Positions 8,162 through 17,952 are shown, counted from the first letter of the stretch. The stretch: 64,000 bases of DNA from Dehalococcoidia bacterium (GCA_022822855.1 JAJDYG010000030.1:1-64000), one strand, 5' to 3'. Notes: a model not told the origin generated them from the sequence alone. A program made the numbers and translations.

Positions 8162-9439
8162 CTAGTCACCGTCGACGCGGCGGAAGACGAGGCAGGCATT
8201 CTGGCCGCCGAAGCCGAACGAGTTCTTGAGTACGGCATTGACCTCGGCCTGGCGGGACTCGTTGGGGACGTAGTCCAGGTCGCATTCGGGGTCGGGCGTG
8301 GTGTAGTTGATCGTCGGGTGGATCTCGCCGTCGGCAATCGACCTAATCGCAGCGATCGATTCCAGACCGCCGGCGCCGCCGAAGATGTGACCGATCATTG
8401 ACTTGGTCGAAGAGATCGGGATGTTGCGGGCGGCTTCGCCCAGAGCGATCTTGAGCGCGCGTGTCTCCGAAGCGTCGTTGAGCGGCGTGGAGGTGCCGTG
8501 AGCGTTGACGTAGTCGATCTCCTCCGGCTCGATTCCGGCGTCTTCCAGGGCCCAGTTGATCGCGCGAATCGGCCCGGCGCCGTCGGCGTCGGGCATGACT
8601 AGATGGTGGGCGTCGGCCGAGGAACCGAAACCGGCCAGTTCGACCTGGTAGTCGACGCCGCGCCGGCGCGCCGACTCCTCTGATTCGAGCACGATGATGC
8701 CGGCGCCCTCGCCGGGGACGAAGCCGTCGCGGTCAGCGTCGAAGGGACGCGAAGCAGCGGTCGGATGCTCGTTCCTGGTGCTCAAGGCGCGCATGACAGC
8801 GAAGCCTCCGAGGCCGAGCTGGCAAAAGCCCGCCTCGGTGCCGCCGGAGATGACGATGTCGGCCTGGCCGTTGCGGATCACGTTGGCGGCGTCGCCGAGC
8901 GCCTGCGTACCGGCGGCGCAGGCGGTCACGACCGTGGTGTTGTAGCCAAGTAGGCCAAACTGCATGGCGATGTTGGCCGCCGCCATGTTGGGCAGGACCT
9001 TGGGCAGGAAGAGCGGATCGAGCCGCATGCCGCCTCGCTCGAAGAGCGTGCTCGCCGTGGCCTGGATCTCGGGGTAGCCGCCCGCGCCGTTGCCGAGCAC
9101 CACGCCGATTCGGCTGCGATCAACCGAATCCAGGTCCAGTTGGGCGTCCTGGAGCGCCTCGCGCGCCGCCGCGACGGCGAACTGGGAGAAGCGAGCCATG
9201 CGGCGGGCCGACTTCCGGTCGATGAAGTCGCGGGCGTCGAAGCCGCGGATCTCGCCCCCGATGGTGCAACTGAAGCCGGAAATGTCGAAGTTCTCGATCG
9301 GCTTGATCGCGCTCTCGCCGGCCAACAGGCCGTCCCACAACAAGTCCACACCGGGCCCGTATGGCGAGACGGCCCCCATTCCGGTGACGACCACTCGAGT
9401 GCGCTCGGAACGTTGAGAGGCTGGCTCGGACTCAGTCAT
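8162..9439 (-). CDS. fabF: Beta-ketoacyl-ACP synthase II
   Basis: FabF condenses malonyl-ACP with a growing acyl-ACP in fatty-acid elongation. The 425-residue protein has the catalytic triad in its family contexts: Cys in VVTACAAGTQALGDA (about residue 173), His in YVNAHGTSTPLNDASE and His in TKSMIGHIFGGAGG. The N-terminal VVVTGMGAVSPYG and C-terminal NSFGFGGQNACLVFRR are standard. No acpP, fabG or fabD lies nearby. Instead its start overlaps the end of folC by four bases, so lipid and folate genes appear to share a transcript here. Confidence 0.96.
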   Translation of the reverse strand: MTESEPASQRSERTRVVVTGMGAVSPYGPGVDLLWDGLLAGESAIKPIENFDISGFSCTIGGEIRGFDARDFIDRKSARRMARFSQFAVAAAREALQDAQLDLDSVDRSRIGVVLGNGAGGYPEIQATASTLFERGGMRLDPLFLPKVLPNMAAANIAMQFGLLGYNTTVVTACAAGTQALGDAANVIRNGQADIVISGGTEAGFCQLGLGGFAVMRALSTRNEHPTAASRPFDADRDGFVPGEGAGIIVLESEESARRRGVDYQVELAGFGSSADAHHLVMPDADGAGPIRAINWALEDAGIEPEEIDYVNAHGTSTPLNDASETRALKIALGEAARNIPISSTKSMIGHIFGGAGGLESIAAIRSIADGEIHPTINYTTPDPECDLDYVPNESRQAEVNAVLKNSFGFGGQNACLVFRRVDGD

Positions 9440-10896
9440 ACAGTCGGATCCTCGGCTCGGCGAACGATGTGTGTTTCCGGCGGGGCGCTCAGGAAGCGTC
9501 GCGCGTCTGCGGCGAGGGAGAGGGATCCGAGCACCAGGATTAGATCATCAGGGTGGGCGCTCTGGCCGGCGGCGCTCAGCGCGGCCTGCGGGTCGGTATG
9601 GACGCCGATGTCGCCCGGCCAGTCGGGATCGGCGAACGCATCGGCGACCTGCTGCGGCGGCCGAGCGCGGGGATGGTCCGAGGTCGTCGCGTAGACGTGC
9701 GTGCTGCGGGTTTGGATGACGTTGGCCATGTCCTGCAGGGCCTTGTCTCCGAGCACGCCGAAAATGACGTGGAGCTGTTCGTGCGGGAAGTAGTCGCGGC
9801 AGGCATCCAGCGCTCGCTGCACCGACTCGGCATTGTGGGCGCCGTCGATCACGACGTTCGCCGATCCTCCGGGCTCGTTTGAGGCGAACACTTCGGGCAA
9901 ATCGAACGACTCTAGACGACCCGGCCAGCGCACGGTCGCGAGGCCCTTGTGCAGCGCCTCGGAGGAGATGGCGACGGTTCCGGCGGCGACCAATGTGTCG
10001 ATCACGGCAATGGCCGTTAGCGCATTGTCAAGCTGGTGCCGTCCCAACAGAGGCAGCAGGTGCATCGCTCGAGGCTGTTCGCCCGGTCGCGGGTTTCGGC
10101 GTTGCACGCGGAACCACTGGCCCCATGGCTCGACGCCGGCTGGCTCGGCCGAGTAGTCGGCGCCGACATCAACCAAGGGGACAGGCACGTCGTCGGCGGC
10201 GTTCCGCACGACCTCCGCGGCCTCGGCAAATCGTTGCGGCGACAGGATCGCGCTGCGGCAGGCGGCGCTGATGATGCCCGCTTTCTCTGAAGCGATCTGC
10301 GTGATCTTGTCGCCCAGGATGTCGGTATGTTCGTGCGACAACGAGGTGATCACGGCGGCGTCGGTCTGGGAGAACACGTTGGTGCAGTCCAGCCGGCCGC
10401 CCAGTCCGACCTCGACGATTTGCACGTCCACGTCGTGCGCGTGAAATGCGTGGAAGCTCAGCGCGGTGAGGATTTCGAATGTGCTGATGTGACCGGGGTC
10501 TTCGCGTTGCTCAGCGTCGATCACATGGCGCACCTGTTCGCAGAGCCGGGTGAATTCTTCCTCGGGCAACGGCGCGCCAAGAATGCGGATTCGCTCGGTG
10601 AACTCGTGCAGGTGCGGGCTCGTGAACAGGCCGGTGCGGAAGCCGGCGGCCCGCAGGATCGATTCAAGGATGGCCGCGGTGGAGCCCTTGCCCTTGCTGC
10701 CCGCGACGTGGAGCGTGGTCCGTCCGTGCTGCGGGTCACCGAGGCGGCGCAAGATTGAGCGAATCCGGTCGAGCGCGAAGTCACCCTTCGAACGCCGGGG
10801 TCCAGAGCCCCGTTCGAAGTCGGCGAACGACATCAGCCAGTCGATCGCGCTCGCGTAGTCGCCGATCGGTTTGCTGGAAGCCTCAACATCAGACAT
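9436..10896 (-). CDS. folC: Bifunctional folylpolyglutamate synthase / dihydrofolate synthase
   Basis: FolC adds glutamate to dihydropteroate and to folates. The Mur-ligase-like P-loop is HVAGSKGKGSTAAILESIL (about residues 62-80), followed by LFTSPHLHEFTERIRI, the GLGGRLDCTN block, SLSHEHTDILGD and, in the C-terminal domain, VIDGAHNAES and FGVLGDKALQDM. I start it at the third codon of the open frame (10896), because GGGGAG is then six bases upstream, while the first ATG abuts that site. At 486 residues it is slightly longer than the common 420-440. It is upstream of and overlaps fabF. Confidence 0.93.
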   Translation of the reverse strand: MSDVEASSKPIGDYASAIDWLMSFADFERGSGPRRSKGDFALDRIRSILRRLGDPQHGRTTLHVAGSKGKGSTAAILESILRAAGFRTGLFTSPHLHEFTERIRILGAPLPEEEFTRLCEQVRHVIDAEQREDPGHISTFEILTALSFHAFHAHDVDVQIVEVGLGGRLDCTNVFSQTDAAVITSLSHEHTDILGDKITQIASEKAGIISAACRSAILSPQRFAEAAEVVRNAADDVPVPLVDVGADYSAEPAGVEPWGQWFRVQRRNPRPGEQPRAMHLLPLLGRHQLDNALTAIAVIDTLVAAGTVAISSEALHKGLATVRWPGRLESFDLPEVFASNEPGGSANVVIDGAHNAESVQRALDACRDYFPHEQLHVIFGVLGDKALQDMANVIQTRSTHVYATTSDHPRARPPQQVADAFADPDWPGDIGVHTDPQAALSAAGQSAHPDDLILVLGSLSLAADARRFLSAPPETHIVRRAEDPTV

Positions 10897-11020
10897 CAAC
10901 ATCTCCCCGCTCGTCTTCCCGTCGCCGCTGCGGAATCCCTTCGGCCGTATCGGTCAACCGCTGTGGAAGTCCGCCCTACTTCCTGGTTCACTCATCGTAC
11001 GCCACTTGCTCGGGCCCCAC

Positions 11021-11049
11021 TTGATCAGTCGCATTCAGGCTGCGACGAT
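11021..11049 (+). promoter_or_regulatory. Candidate sigma-70-type promoter for fbp
   Basis: TTGATC (11021-11026) and GACGAT (11044-11049) are separated by 17 bases, which puts the predicted start near 11056 and the fbp ATG about 55 bases further on. The -10 hexamer differs by one base from the TACGAT seen in the stronger candidates before rpoB, groES and nuoA. Confidence 0.4.
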
Positions 11050-11111
11050 CCGCCCAAGAGCAGCAGCGCGACATCGCGCCGCACCTTGGGACACGGGCGG
11101 GCGAAACGGTT

Positions 11112-12089
11112 ATGTCTGATCCTGGTGGTTCATTGAAGACCCTGGCCGATGTGGTTTCCCAGACGGCGCCGCCTGAGCTGGTTGCCGACGGCTTCCTGAC
11201 GGTGGTCGACGCGATTGCCGACGGGGCCAAACGAGTCGATGGTCTGACCCGCCGCGCAGCTCTGGCCGGCGTGCTCGGCGATACCGGCGAGCTGAACGTG
11301 CAGGGCGAGATCGTGCAGGTGCTCGACGCGGCAGGCACTGACGCCTTCGTCTCCTCATTGCGCGACTGCGGCGTCGTCGCCGCGCTGGCATGTGAGGAGC
11401 TGGAAGACGCTGTCTTTGTCTCCGACGCCGCCGATCATCCCTACCTGGTCATGTTTGACCCGGTTGACGGTTCGTCGAACATTGATGTTGCCGTCACGAT
11501 CGGTTCGATTTTCGCGATTTACCACCGCAGCGACGATTCGCCGGTCGGCGATGCGACGCTGCTGCGGCCCGGGCGCGAGCAGTGCGGCGCGGTGTACGTT
11601 GTCTACGGGTCGTCGACCGTGTTGGTGGTCGCGACGCAGGGCCGGGTGGACGGATTCACCCTGGATCCGGCGTCCGGTGAATTCCTGCACTCGCACGACC
11701 AGATTCAGATTCCGGCGAAGTGCGGAGCCTATTCGGTGAACGAGGGGAACCAGGGGAACTGGCATCCCGAGATGCAGGCAGCGGTGGCCGAGCTACGCAA
11801 CGACTACGGCTTGCGTTACGTGGGGTCGCTTGTGGCCGACTTCCACCGCGACCTGCTCAAAGGCGGCATCTTTCTCTACCCGGGCGACCTCAAGTCGCCG
11901 GCTGGCAAGCTGCGACTGGGGTACGAGGCAAATCCCCTCTGTTATGTCGCGGAGCAGGCTGGCGGCGCCGGGTCGACCGGGACCGAGCGCATTCTTGATG
12001 TGCAGCCCGTGCTGTTGCACCAGCGCACGCCCTTGATCGTGGGAAACGCCGACGTGGTCGAACGCGTCGTAGCCAAACTGGCCGAGTAG
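11112..12089 (+). CDS. fbp: Class I fructose-1,6-bisphosphatase
   Basis: FBPase removes the 1-phosphate of fructose-1,6-bisphosphate in gluconeogenesis or the Calvin cycle. The class I metal-site signature DPVDGSSNIDV occurs near residue 116, followed by TIGSIFAIYHR, and the C-terminal part has the substrate-site sequence FLYPGDLKSPAGKLRLGYEANPLCY split as usual around Lys and Arg. The length of 325 residues is typical. It is followed by class I aldolase 86 bases downstream, and the two act in sequence on the same metabolite. The ribosome site before ATG 11112 is weak. A short direct-repeat array lies right after its stop. Confidence 0.95.
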   Translation: MSDPGGSLKTLADVVSQTAPPELVADGFLTVVDAIADGAKRVDGLTRRAALAGVLGDTGELNVQGEIVQVLDAAGTDAFVSSLRDCGVVAALACEELEDAVFVSDAADHPYLVMFDPVDGSSNIDVAVTIGSIFAIYHRSDDSPVGDATLLRPGREQCGAVYVVYGSSTVLVVATQGRVDGFTLDPASGEFLHSHDQIQIPAKCGAYSVNEGNQGNWHPEMQAAVAELRNDYGLRYVGSLVADFHRDLLKGGIFLYPGDLKSPAGKLRLGYEANPLCYVAEQAGGAGSTGTERILDVQPVLLHQRTPLIVGNADVVERVVAKLAE

Positions 12090-12130
12090 GACAGCCCAGT
12101 AAGACGGCCAGTAAGACAGCAGGCAAGACA
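12086..12130. repeat. Short degenerate direct repeats in the fbp-fda gap
   Basis: Three to four imperfect copies of a unit like CCAGTAAGAC(A/G)G, spaced about 12-15 bases, fill the start of the gap between fbp and fda. They have no dyad symmetry. They may be slippage products or part of an untranslated segment. Confidence 0.5.
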
Positions 12131-12175
12131 GACTGTTTCCACCCAACAGGTCGAGATCGCGAGAGGCGAAGTCCA

Positions 12176-13186
12176 ATGAGCAACCCACTGCATGAGACCG
12201 CACGCGCCCTGGTCGCGCCGGGTCGCGGCATCCTCGCCGCCGACGAGTCGAGTCCGACGATCAAGCGGCGCTTCGACACGATCGGCCTCGAGTCGACCGA
12301 AACCAACCGCCGCGATTGGCGCCAGTTGTTGTTCACCTCTGAAGGGATCGGCGACTGGATCTCGGGGGTTATCCTGTTCGAGGAAACGCTGGCTCAGGAC
12401 GCGTCAGACGGACGCTCGCTGGTCGAGGTGCTGACCTCAAATGGCGTGATCCCGGGCGTCAAGGTCGACAAGGGCGCCAAGGATCTTGCCGGCTCGCCGG
12501 ACGAGAAGGTGACCGAGGGATTGGACGGAATGCGCGAGCGGCTCGAGGTCTATCGGGAGCAGGGCGCGCGCTTCACCAAGTGGCGCGCCGTGATCGATAT
12601 CGCCGAGGACCGTCCGACCGCCTACTGCCTGAACGTCAACGCGCACGCGCTGGCCCGTTTTGCCGCGCTCTCGCAGGAAGCGGGGCTGGTGCCGATCGTC
12701 GAGCCTGAGGTGCTGATGGATGGCGACCACGAGATCGCCGCCTGCGCCGAGGCGACAGAGGCAGCGCTGCGGGCGACGTACGCTGCGCTGGCGGTCCAGA
12801 ACGTCGACCTCGAGGGCACGCTGCTCAAGCCGAACATGGTGCTCTCGGGCAAGAGCGCTGCCGACCGCGCGCCGGCCGAAGTGGTTGCTTCCGAGACGCT
12901 GCGCGTGTTCGCCAACTCGGTGCCCTCGGCGGTGCCGGGCTGCGTCTTCCTCTCCGGCGGTCAGTCGGACGAGGAGGCGACGGTGAATCTTAACGCGATC
13001 AACCAGGCAGCGGCAGGTTCATCCTCGGCGCCGTGGGAGCTGAGCTTTTCTTACGGCCGAGGTTTGCAAGCGACACCACTCGCGGTCTGGGGCGGCAAGC
13101 CTGAGAATGTGGCAGCCGCGCAAGCCGCGTTCCAGGAACGAGCGCGGATGACCTCGGCGGCTCGCAAGGGTGAGTACGCGGGCTAA
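12176..13186 (+). CDS. fda: Class I fructose-bisphosphate aldolase
   Basis: This is the Schiff-base (metal-independent) aldolase of the animal/plant type rather than the usual bacterial class II enzyme. Landmarks: GRGILAADESSPTIKRRF near residue 20, PGVKVDKGAKDL near residue 97, FTKWRAVIDI, VNAHALARFAALSQEAGLVP, VEPEVLMDGDH and the active-site Lys in GTLLKPNMVLSGK (about residue 221). The 336-residue length is slightly shorter than animal enzymes. It follows fbp, so cleavage or condensation and dephosphorylation of fructose-1,6-bisphosphate are encoded side by side. GAGAGGCGAAGTCC precedes the ATG. Confidence 0.95.
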   Translation: MSNPLHETARALVAPGRGILAADESSPTIKRRFDTIGLESTETNRRDWRQLLFTSEGIGDWISGVILFEETLAQDASDGRSLVEVLTSNGVIPGVKVDKGAKDLAGSPDEKVTEGLDGMRERLEVYREQGARFTKWRAVIDIAEDRPTAYCLNVNAHALARFAALSQEAGLVPIVEPEVLMDGDHEIAACAEATEAALRATYAALAVQNVDLEGTLLKPNMVLSGKSAADRAPAEVVASETLRVFANSVPSAVPGCVFLSGGQSDEEATVNLNAINQAAAGSSSAPWELSFSYGRGLQATPLAVWGGKPENVAAAQAAFQERARMTSAARKGEYAG

Positions 13187-13223
13187 CTGGAGGACCTCCT
13201 CCGGGGTCTTGAGACGAGAACCA

Positions 13224-13853
13224 GTGCCCCACCGACTACTGATCGCCACCGGGAACCCCGGCAAGATTCGCGAATTCCGCGAGCTGTTCGACGCTCATGT
13301 CGATTCGCAGTGGAAGTTGGTCGCTCCGGCTGAGGTTGGATTGCGGGACTTCACGGTCGTGGAAGACGGCCAGACCTACGCCGAGAACGCCGGGCGCAAG
13401 GCTCGCTCGTACTCGAACGCCGCCGGACTGCCGGCGCTGGCCGATGACTCGGGCCTGGAGGTTGACTCGTTGGATGGCGCGCCCGGGCTGTACAGCGCTC
13501 GATATGCTGGGGAGGCAGCGGATGATGCCGCCAATCGCGCCAAGCTTCTCAGGGCATTGGCCAACGTCCCAACCGAACGGCGGGCGGCCCGATTCCGCTG
13601 CGTGATCGCCCTGGCCTTCCCCTACACGACCAATGTGCGGCTGGGCGAGGGTGTAGTAGAAGGTTCGATCGCCATGGACGAGCGTGGAGACCGCGGCTTC
13701 GGCTACGATCCGCTGTTCGGGCTGCCCGGCGGCAGGCGGATGGCGGAGTTGGACGTTGCAGAGAAGAATCGGATCTCGCACCGCGCTCGGGCGCTTGCCG
13801 ATGCAGCGTGGGCGCTCAACTCAATGGCTCAGACCCTGGACAAGTCCTCGTGA
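13224..13853 (+). CDS. rdgB: XTP/dITP diphosphatase (non-canonical purine NTP pyrophosphatase)
   Basis: RdgB (Ham1) hydrolyses inosine and xanthosine triphosphates, keeping them out of nucleic acids. The domain begins RLLIATGNPGKIREFRELF, has LADDSGLEVDSLDGAPG with GLYSARYAG after it, and RGFGYDPLFGLP near the C-terminus, all family signatures. I chose GTG 13224, which gives 209 residues and starts just before the conserved domain; the frame is open back to 13170, inside the end of fda. Its stop overlaps the GTG start of moaA (GTGA), so the two are translationally coupled. Confidence 0.9.
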   Translation: MPHRLLIATGNPGKIREFRELFDAHVDSQWKLVAPAEVGLRDFTVVEDGQTYAENAGRKARSYSNAAGLPALADDSGLEVDSLDGAPGLYSARYAGEAADDAANRAKLLRALANVPTERRAARFRCVIALAFPYTTNVRLGEGVVEGSIAMDERGDRGFGYDPLFGLPGGRRMAELDVAEKNRISHRARALADAAWALNSMAQTLDKSS

Positions 13854-14881
13854 ACCCGACCGCATATGCGCCGATCGACCGGTTGGGGAGACGTTTCGCC
13901 GATCTGCGCATCTCGGTCACCGATCGCTGCAACTTCCGCTGCCCGTACTGCATGCCCAAAGAGATCTTCGGACCAGGCTACGAGTTCCTGCCGCGCACGG
14001 CGATCCTGAGTTTCGAGGAGATCGTCCGGCTGGCCGGAATCTTTGGCCGCATGGGTCTGCGCAAGCTTCGTCTAACGGGCGGCGAACCGACCGTGCGGGC
14101 CGAGCTGCCGACCCTGGTGCGGATGCTGCGCGAGGCGCTGCCCGATGTCGACCTGGCGCTGACGACGAACGGGTCTCGGCTGGCCTCACTGTCCGAGGAG
14201 CTCAAGGCGGCAGGGCTGGACCGGGTGACCGTCAGCCTCGACTCGGTCGATCCTGAAATCTGCCGCGAGATGAACGGTGTCGACTTCCCGCCCGAGCGCG
14301 TCCTTGAAGGCATCGACGCCGCCGCTGCGGCCGGACTGGGACCGATCAAGATCAATGCGGTCGTTAAGCGCGGTGTCAACGACGACGGCATCGTCGATAT
14401 GGCCCGCCACTTCCGCGGTACGGGGCAGATCGTCCGCTTCATCGAATACATGGACGTCGGCGCGACCAACGGCTGGAAGCTGGACGAAGTGGTGCCGGCC
14501 CGCGAGATCATCGAGCGGTTGGAACAGGTGGAAGGTCTGGAGCCGGTTGAGGCGGCCTACCTGGGCGAGGTCGCCCGGCGCTGGCGCTGGTCGGACGGCA
14601 GCGGTGAGATCGGCGTGATCACATCTGTGACCGAGCCATTCTGCGGCGACTGCACGAGAGCCCGGCTCTCTGCCGAGGGCTCGCTCTACACCTGCCTGTT
14701 CGCCTCCGTCGGCAACGACCTGCGCGGTCCGATGCGCGAAGGCGCGACCGACGAGGAGCTGCTTGAGCGGATCGCCGGCATCTGGACAGTGCGAGAGGAC
14801 CGCTATTCGGAACTCCGGGCCGCAATGACCGATGATCTGCCGATTCGCGATCGGGTGGAGATGTCGCACATTGGCGGATGA
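13850..14881 (+). CDS. moaA: GTP 3',8-cyclase (molybdenum cofactor biosynthesis, radical SAM)
   Basis: MoaA uses S-adenosylmethionine to convert GTP to the cyclic intermediate for molybdopterin. The radical-SAM motif CxxxCxxC is CNFRCPYC near residue 23. The SAM-binding [11 protein letters not shown] and the second cluster [13 protein letters not shown] with a later Cys (YTCLF) are present. The protein ends in Gly-Gly (HIGG), the C-terminal di-Gly that MoaA needs for activity. The GTG at 13850 overlaps the rdgB stop; a start at 13808 would only read the end of rdgB in another frame. moaC follows with an overlap. No other molybdopterin genes are in the window. Confidence 0.95.
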   Translation: MNPTAYAPIDRLGRRFADLRISVTDRCNFRCPYCMPKEIFGPGYEFLPRTAILSFEEIVRLAGIFGRMGLRKLRLTGGEPTVRAELPTLVRMLREALPDVDLALTTNGSRLASLSEELKAAGLDRVTVSLDSVDPEICREMNGVDFPPERVLEGIDAAAAAGLGPIKINAVVKRGVNDDGIVDMARHFRGTGQIVRFIEYMDVGATNGWKLDEVVPAREIIERLEQVEGLEPVEAAYLGEVARRWRWSDGSGEIGVITSVTEPFCGDCTRARLSAEGSLYTCLFASVGNDLRGPMREGATDEELLERIAGIWTVREDRYSELRAAMTDDLPIRDRVEMSHIGG

Positions 14882-15374
14882 GCAATCCCCAGACACTCCG
14901 TCGGATCTGAGTCATATCGACGCGCAGGGTCGCGCGCGGATGGTCGATGTAGGCGACAAGGATGTGACCGAGCGTCGTGCGGTGGCCGAAGGCCGCGTGC
15001 TGATGAAGCCCGAGACGCTGGAGCTGATCCGCAACTCGGCGCTGAAGAAGGGTGATGTGCTGGCCGCAGCCGAGATCGCCGGCGTGATGGCCGCCAAGCG
15101 CACGCACGAGCTGATCCCACTCTGCCACCCCTTGATGCTGAGCAAGGTGCTGGTCGAACTCAGCCTGGTCGACGAGCCGCCCTCGATCGCGATCCGGGCG
15201 GAAGTGCGCAGTTCGGGCAAGACGGGCGTTGAGATGGAGGCACTGACCGCTGTCTCGGTCGCCGGGCTGACGGTCTACGACATGGCCAAGGCGGTCGATC
15301 GGGGTATGCAGATCGACGCGGTGCGGCTTCGGGAGAAGGATGGCGGGCGGTCTGGGTCGGTGCGCCTAGAATGA
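14871..15374 (+). CDS. moaC: Cyclic pyranopterin monophosphate synthase
   Basis: MoaC completes the conversion begun by MoaA to cyclic pyranopterin monophosphate. Family blocks are [33 protein letters not shown] and [20 protein letters not shown] followed by the KAVDRGMQI segment. I place the start at TTG 14871, which overlaps the moaA end by 11 bases and has GGTGGAG nine bases upstream; it gives 167 residues, the family's size. The frame is open back to 14832 but that part only reads moaA sequence out of frame. Confidence 0.93.
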   Translation: MADEQSPDTPSDLSHIDAQGRARMVDVGDKDVTERRAVAEGRVLMKPETLELIRNSALKKGDVLAAAEIAGVMAAKRTHELIPLCHPLMLSKVLVELSLVDEPPSIAIRAEVRSSGKTGVEMEALTAVSVAGLTVYDMAKAVDRGMQIDAVRLREKDGGRSGSVRLE

Positions 15375-15396
15375 GCCTGAGCGACCCTGGCTGAGC

Positions 15397-16620
15397 TCAG
15401 TCGAGGTTGTAAACGCGGGCAGCGTTGTCGTGTAGCACCTTTTCCAGGATCTCTTCAGAGATGCCGGTGTTGTCAAACTTGCGATCCAGGTTTTCGCTGG
15501 CCGACTCCGAGAACTCGAACGCGCCAGGTGTGATACTGGTCGGATGAGGGAAGTCGGTCTCGTACATCACGTTGTCTTGGATCAAGTCAATCACTCGGAC
15601 CGCGGACTCCTGCTCGAACCAGAAACTGCCGTAGACCTGGCGATAGAAGTACTCGCTGGGTAGCAGGTCGCGATCGGGGTGGGCCCGGTGCATGCCGAGG
15701 TTGATCCACTGCCAGTCCATCGACTCGAGCAGGTAGGGGATGTAGCCGATGCCACTCTCGACGGAGACGAAGTCGAGGTTGGGGAATCGGTGACAGAGTC
15801 CGGAGAAGATCACTTCTGAGATCGCATCAGTGTTGCCGAGGAAGCTCATGATCGTGAGCTTGACCAGGTGCGTGGCCGGGTCGTAGTCCGGCCAGACGTT
15901 CATCTCGCGTCCGGCGTCGATGTGGAACGTGATTGGCAGGCCGGTGTCTTGCGTCGCTTCCCAGATCGGATCCCAATGTTGGTCGGCGAGCCAGGGCAGA
16001 CCGTAGCCGTCGGGCTGGTAGGTCATCATCACCGACTTGTGGCCGGCGGCTGCGTTGCGTTCAATTTCCTCGACGCAGGCGGGGATGTCCCAGAGCGGTA
16101 GGCTGACCTGTGCCAGGAGCCGGTTCGGGTCGGCGCTGCACCAATCGGTGAGGAAGTCGTTGTAGGCCCGGCAGCATTCGAGCGCGAGCTCGGGCTCGGA
16201 TCTCGCGATGCTCAGGTACTGACGGCTGCCGCCGACGTTGGGGAAGAGCAGGTTGGCGTGGACGCCGACCTCGTCCATGAGCCTAAGTCTCGCCCGGGGG
16301 TCGTAGGCGGCTGCGTGGGCGTCGGCCAATGTGCGCGGATGACGGGGCCAATGCTCGCTGTGGCCCGACCAGGCGAGTAGGGCCGTGGGCATGCCCGGCT
16401 TACCGTCGACAATCCAGATGTCGTCCGTGGCACCGCGGTCGATCTCAACGTTGCGTACGACATCGGCGCCGCCCGTCGCGTGGGCGTCTGCGGCTTTGAC
16501 GACGTGCGGGATACGCTCTCCCCATTTGGATGAGACCCGCGAGGTCCAGAGGTCTTCGGGCTCGGATATGTGGGTGTCGACATCGATCACCTTGATGCGA
16601 TCGGTGATGCCGGAGGTCAT
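15397..16620 (-). CDS. Amidohydrolase family 2 protein
   Basis: A 407-residue TIM-barrel metal hydrolase or decarboxylase of the amidohydrolase-2 group. The N-terminal metal-binding strand is IDVDTHISEPEDLW. A mid-protein TFHIDAG gives another likely His ligand, and ETDFPHP near the end the conserved Asp. A 40-residue region YDPRARLRLMDEVGVHANLLFPN is typical of members that act on aromatic or cyclic substrates. The substrate is unknown. The gene is alone between moaC (convergent) and the TPR gene. Just upstream, TTCTCTACC at 16632 and its reverse complement at 16680 form a widely spaced dyad, which could be an operator. Confidence 0.85.
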   Translation of the reverse strand: MTSGITDRIKVIDVDTHISEPEDLWTSRVSSKWGERIPHVVKAADAHATGGADVVRNVEIDRGATDDIWIVDGKPGMPTALLAWSGHSEHWPRHPRTLADAHAAAYDPRARLRLMDEVGVHANLLFPNVGGSRQYLSIARSEPELALECCRAYNDFLTDWCSADPNRLLAQVSLPLWDIPACVEEIERNAAAGHKSVMMTYQPDGYGLPWLADQHWDPIWEATQDTGLPITFHIDAGREMNVWPDYDPATHLVKLTIMSFLGNTDAISEVIFSGLCHRFPNLDFVSVESGIGYIPYLLESMDWQWINLGMHRAHPDRDLLPSEYFYRQVYGSFWFEQESAVRVIDLIQDNVMYETDFPHPTSITPGAFEFSESASENLDRKFDNTGISEEILEKVLHDNAARVYNLD

Positions 16621-16718
16621 GACGGGTCGCTTTCTCTACCGTTCGCCGCAGTCGTCCGCGACTGGAGCGTGTGCCAGAAGGGTAGAGAATCCAGGGCGTG
16701 ATGGCCGCCGAGTCGGCA

Positions 16719-17852
16719 CTAGCCGCCGGGGTTGACCAGCGATTCGAAGCCTTGGTTGCCCCTCAGACTGTCGAAGTGATCGTCGGTCCTGGCGGCTTCG
16801 GCGTAGCGGGGGTTGAGCGTCGTCGCCTGGCGCAGGGCGGAGATAGCGTCGTCGGCCTGGCCCATCTTGGCCGCCGCCGAGGCGAGGCCGTAGTGCGCGC
16901 CGGGCTGCTCCGGCTCGAGCCGCACCGCTTCCTGGAAGGACTCGAGCGCCTCCTGGGCGCGGTCCTCGTAGAGCAGGGTCAGGCCCAGGTTGGTGTGCGC
17001 GGCGCCGTCGTCGGGGCGCAGACGCAGCGCGTGACGGAAATCGCCCTCGGCCGTGTCGAAGTCGCGGCCGAATAGCCGCAACAGACCGCGGTTGACGTAG
17101 ATGTCGGGGTCGTCCGGTGCGAGTTCGATCGCGCGCTCGTAGTCGTTGGCCGCCTCCTCCGTGCGGTCCAGTCGGACCAGCGCGTTGGCGCGGTTGTAGT
17201 AGGCGGCGGCCGAGTTGGCGTCGAGGTCGATCGCTCGCGCGTACTGGTTGACGGCGGCGTCGTAGTTGCCGGCGCCGAAGTAGGCGTTGCCCTCATCGAG
17301 GTGCGAGGCGGCGCTGCGATCGGCCGGAATGGTCGGCGCGGATTCGACGGCAGCCGCTGCCGGCGGGGCCGGCGGCGGCTCGGGTGCTTCAACCGGAGCT
17401 GCGGCGGGAGTCGGAGGAGGAGTTGGGGCCGCGGGAGCAGGGGCCGGCGGCGGTGTGGTCGCTGCGGGCGGCGGTGTGGGCGGCGTTGGGGCTGGAGGCG
17501 GGGGAGGAGGAGATGGCGGAGCAGCAGCCGGAGCCGGAGGCGCGGGCGGCGGTTGTGGAGCTCGCGCGGCCGGGGGAAGCGGCCGAGCTGGTGCAGGTGC
17601 AGGTGCCGGGCTGGGAGCCGCCGCGCTCGGCGTCTCGGACATCGAGGCGCCGCTGGCCTGTGCGATCTGGCGGGCCATGAGCTCTGCTTGTTCGCGTCGC
17701 GAGCGCTCGTTGCTCAGCTGCAACTCGAGGTGGTCGATCCGTTCTTCGGTCAGTTCTCGCTCCAGCCGCTGCTGAGACTGCAGAGCTCGATAGATCCACA
17801 CGATTGCGGCCCAGGGCAAGAGCACGCGCAAGACGATGGCGATGAAATTCAA
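16719..17852 (-). CDS. Membrane-anchored TPR-repeat protein with Pro/Ala-rich linker
   Basis: The product (377 residues from TTG 17852) starts with one hydrophobic segment, NFIAIVLRVLLPWAAIVWIY, then a short Glu/Arg-rich coiled-coil-like part (residues about 25-60) and a long Pro/Ala-rich linker (about 70-165). The C-terminal half holds four to five tetratricopeptide repeats (for example AAYYNRANALVRLDRTEEA and AHTNLGLTLLYEDRAQEAL). TPRs bind partner proteins. The TTG has GAGGAG six bases upstream, which settles the start against a frame open back to 18062 that overlaps the next gene. It likely forms an operon with the gene at 17953. Confidence 0.75.
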   Translation of the reverse strand: MNFIAIVLRVLLPWAAIVWIYRALQSQQRLERELTEERIDHLELQLSNERSRREQAELMARQIAQASGASMSETPSAAAPSPAPAPAPARPLPPAARAPQPPPAPPAPAAAPPSPPPPPPAPTPPTPPPAATTPPPAPAPAAPTPPPTPAAAPVEAPEPPPAPPAAAAVESAPTIPADRSAASHLDEGNAYFGAGNYDAAVNQYARAIDLDANSAAAYYNRANALVRLDRTEEAANDYERAIELAPDDPDIYVNRGLLRLFGRDFDTAEGDFRHALRLRPDDGAAHTNLGLTLLYEDRAQEALESFQEAVRLEPEQPGAHYGLASAAAKMGQADDAISALRQATTLNPRYAEAARTDDHFDSLRGNQGFESLVNPGG

Positions 17853-17952
17853 GGGATTCTCCTCTGCTTCGCGTGCTGCGAGCTCGCCGGCTGGGCGGTC
17901 ATCCGATCGGTCTGGCGGGCCGCGTGACGGGTACTCAGACGGCTGCCGTCCC

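Noticed and set aside
16632-16688. Operator for the amidohydrolase gene (TTCTCTACC and its reverse complement)
   Set aside because: The arms are perfect but 39 bases apart, with no nearby regulator gene. Chance cannot be excluded, so I mention it only in the gene entry.
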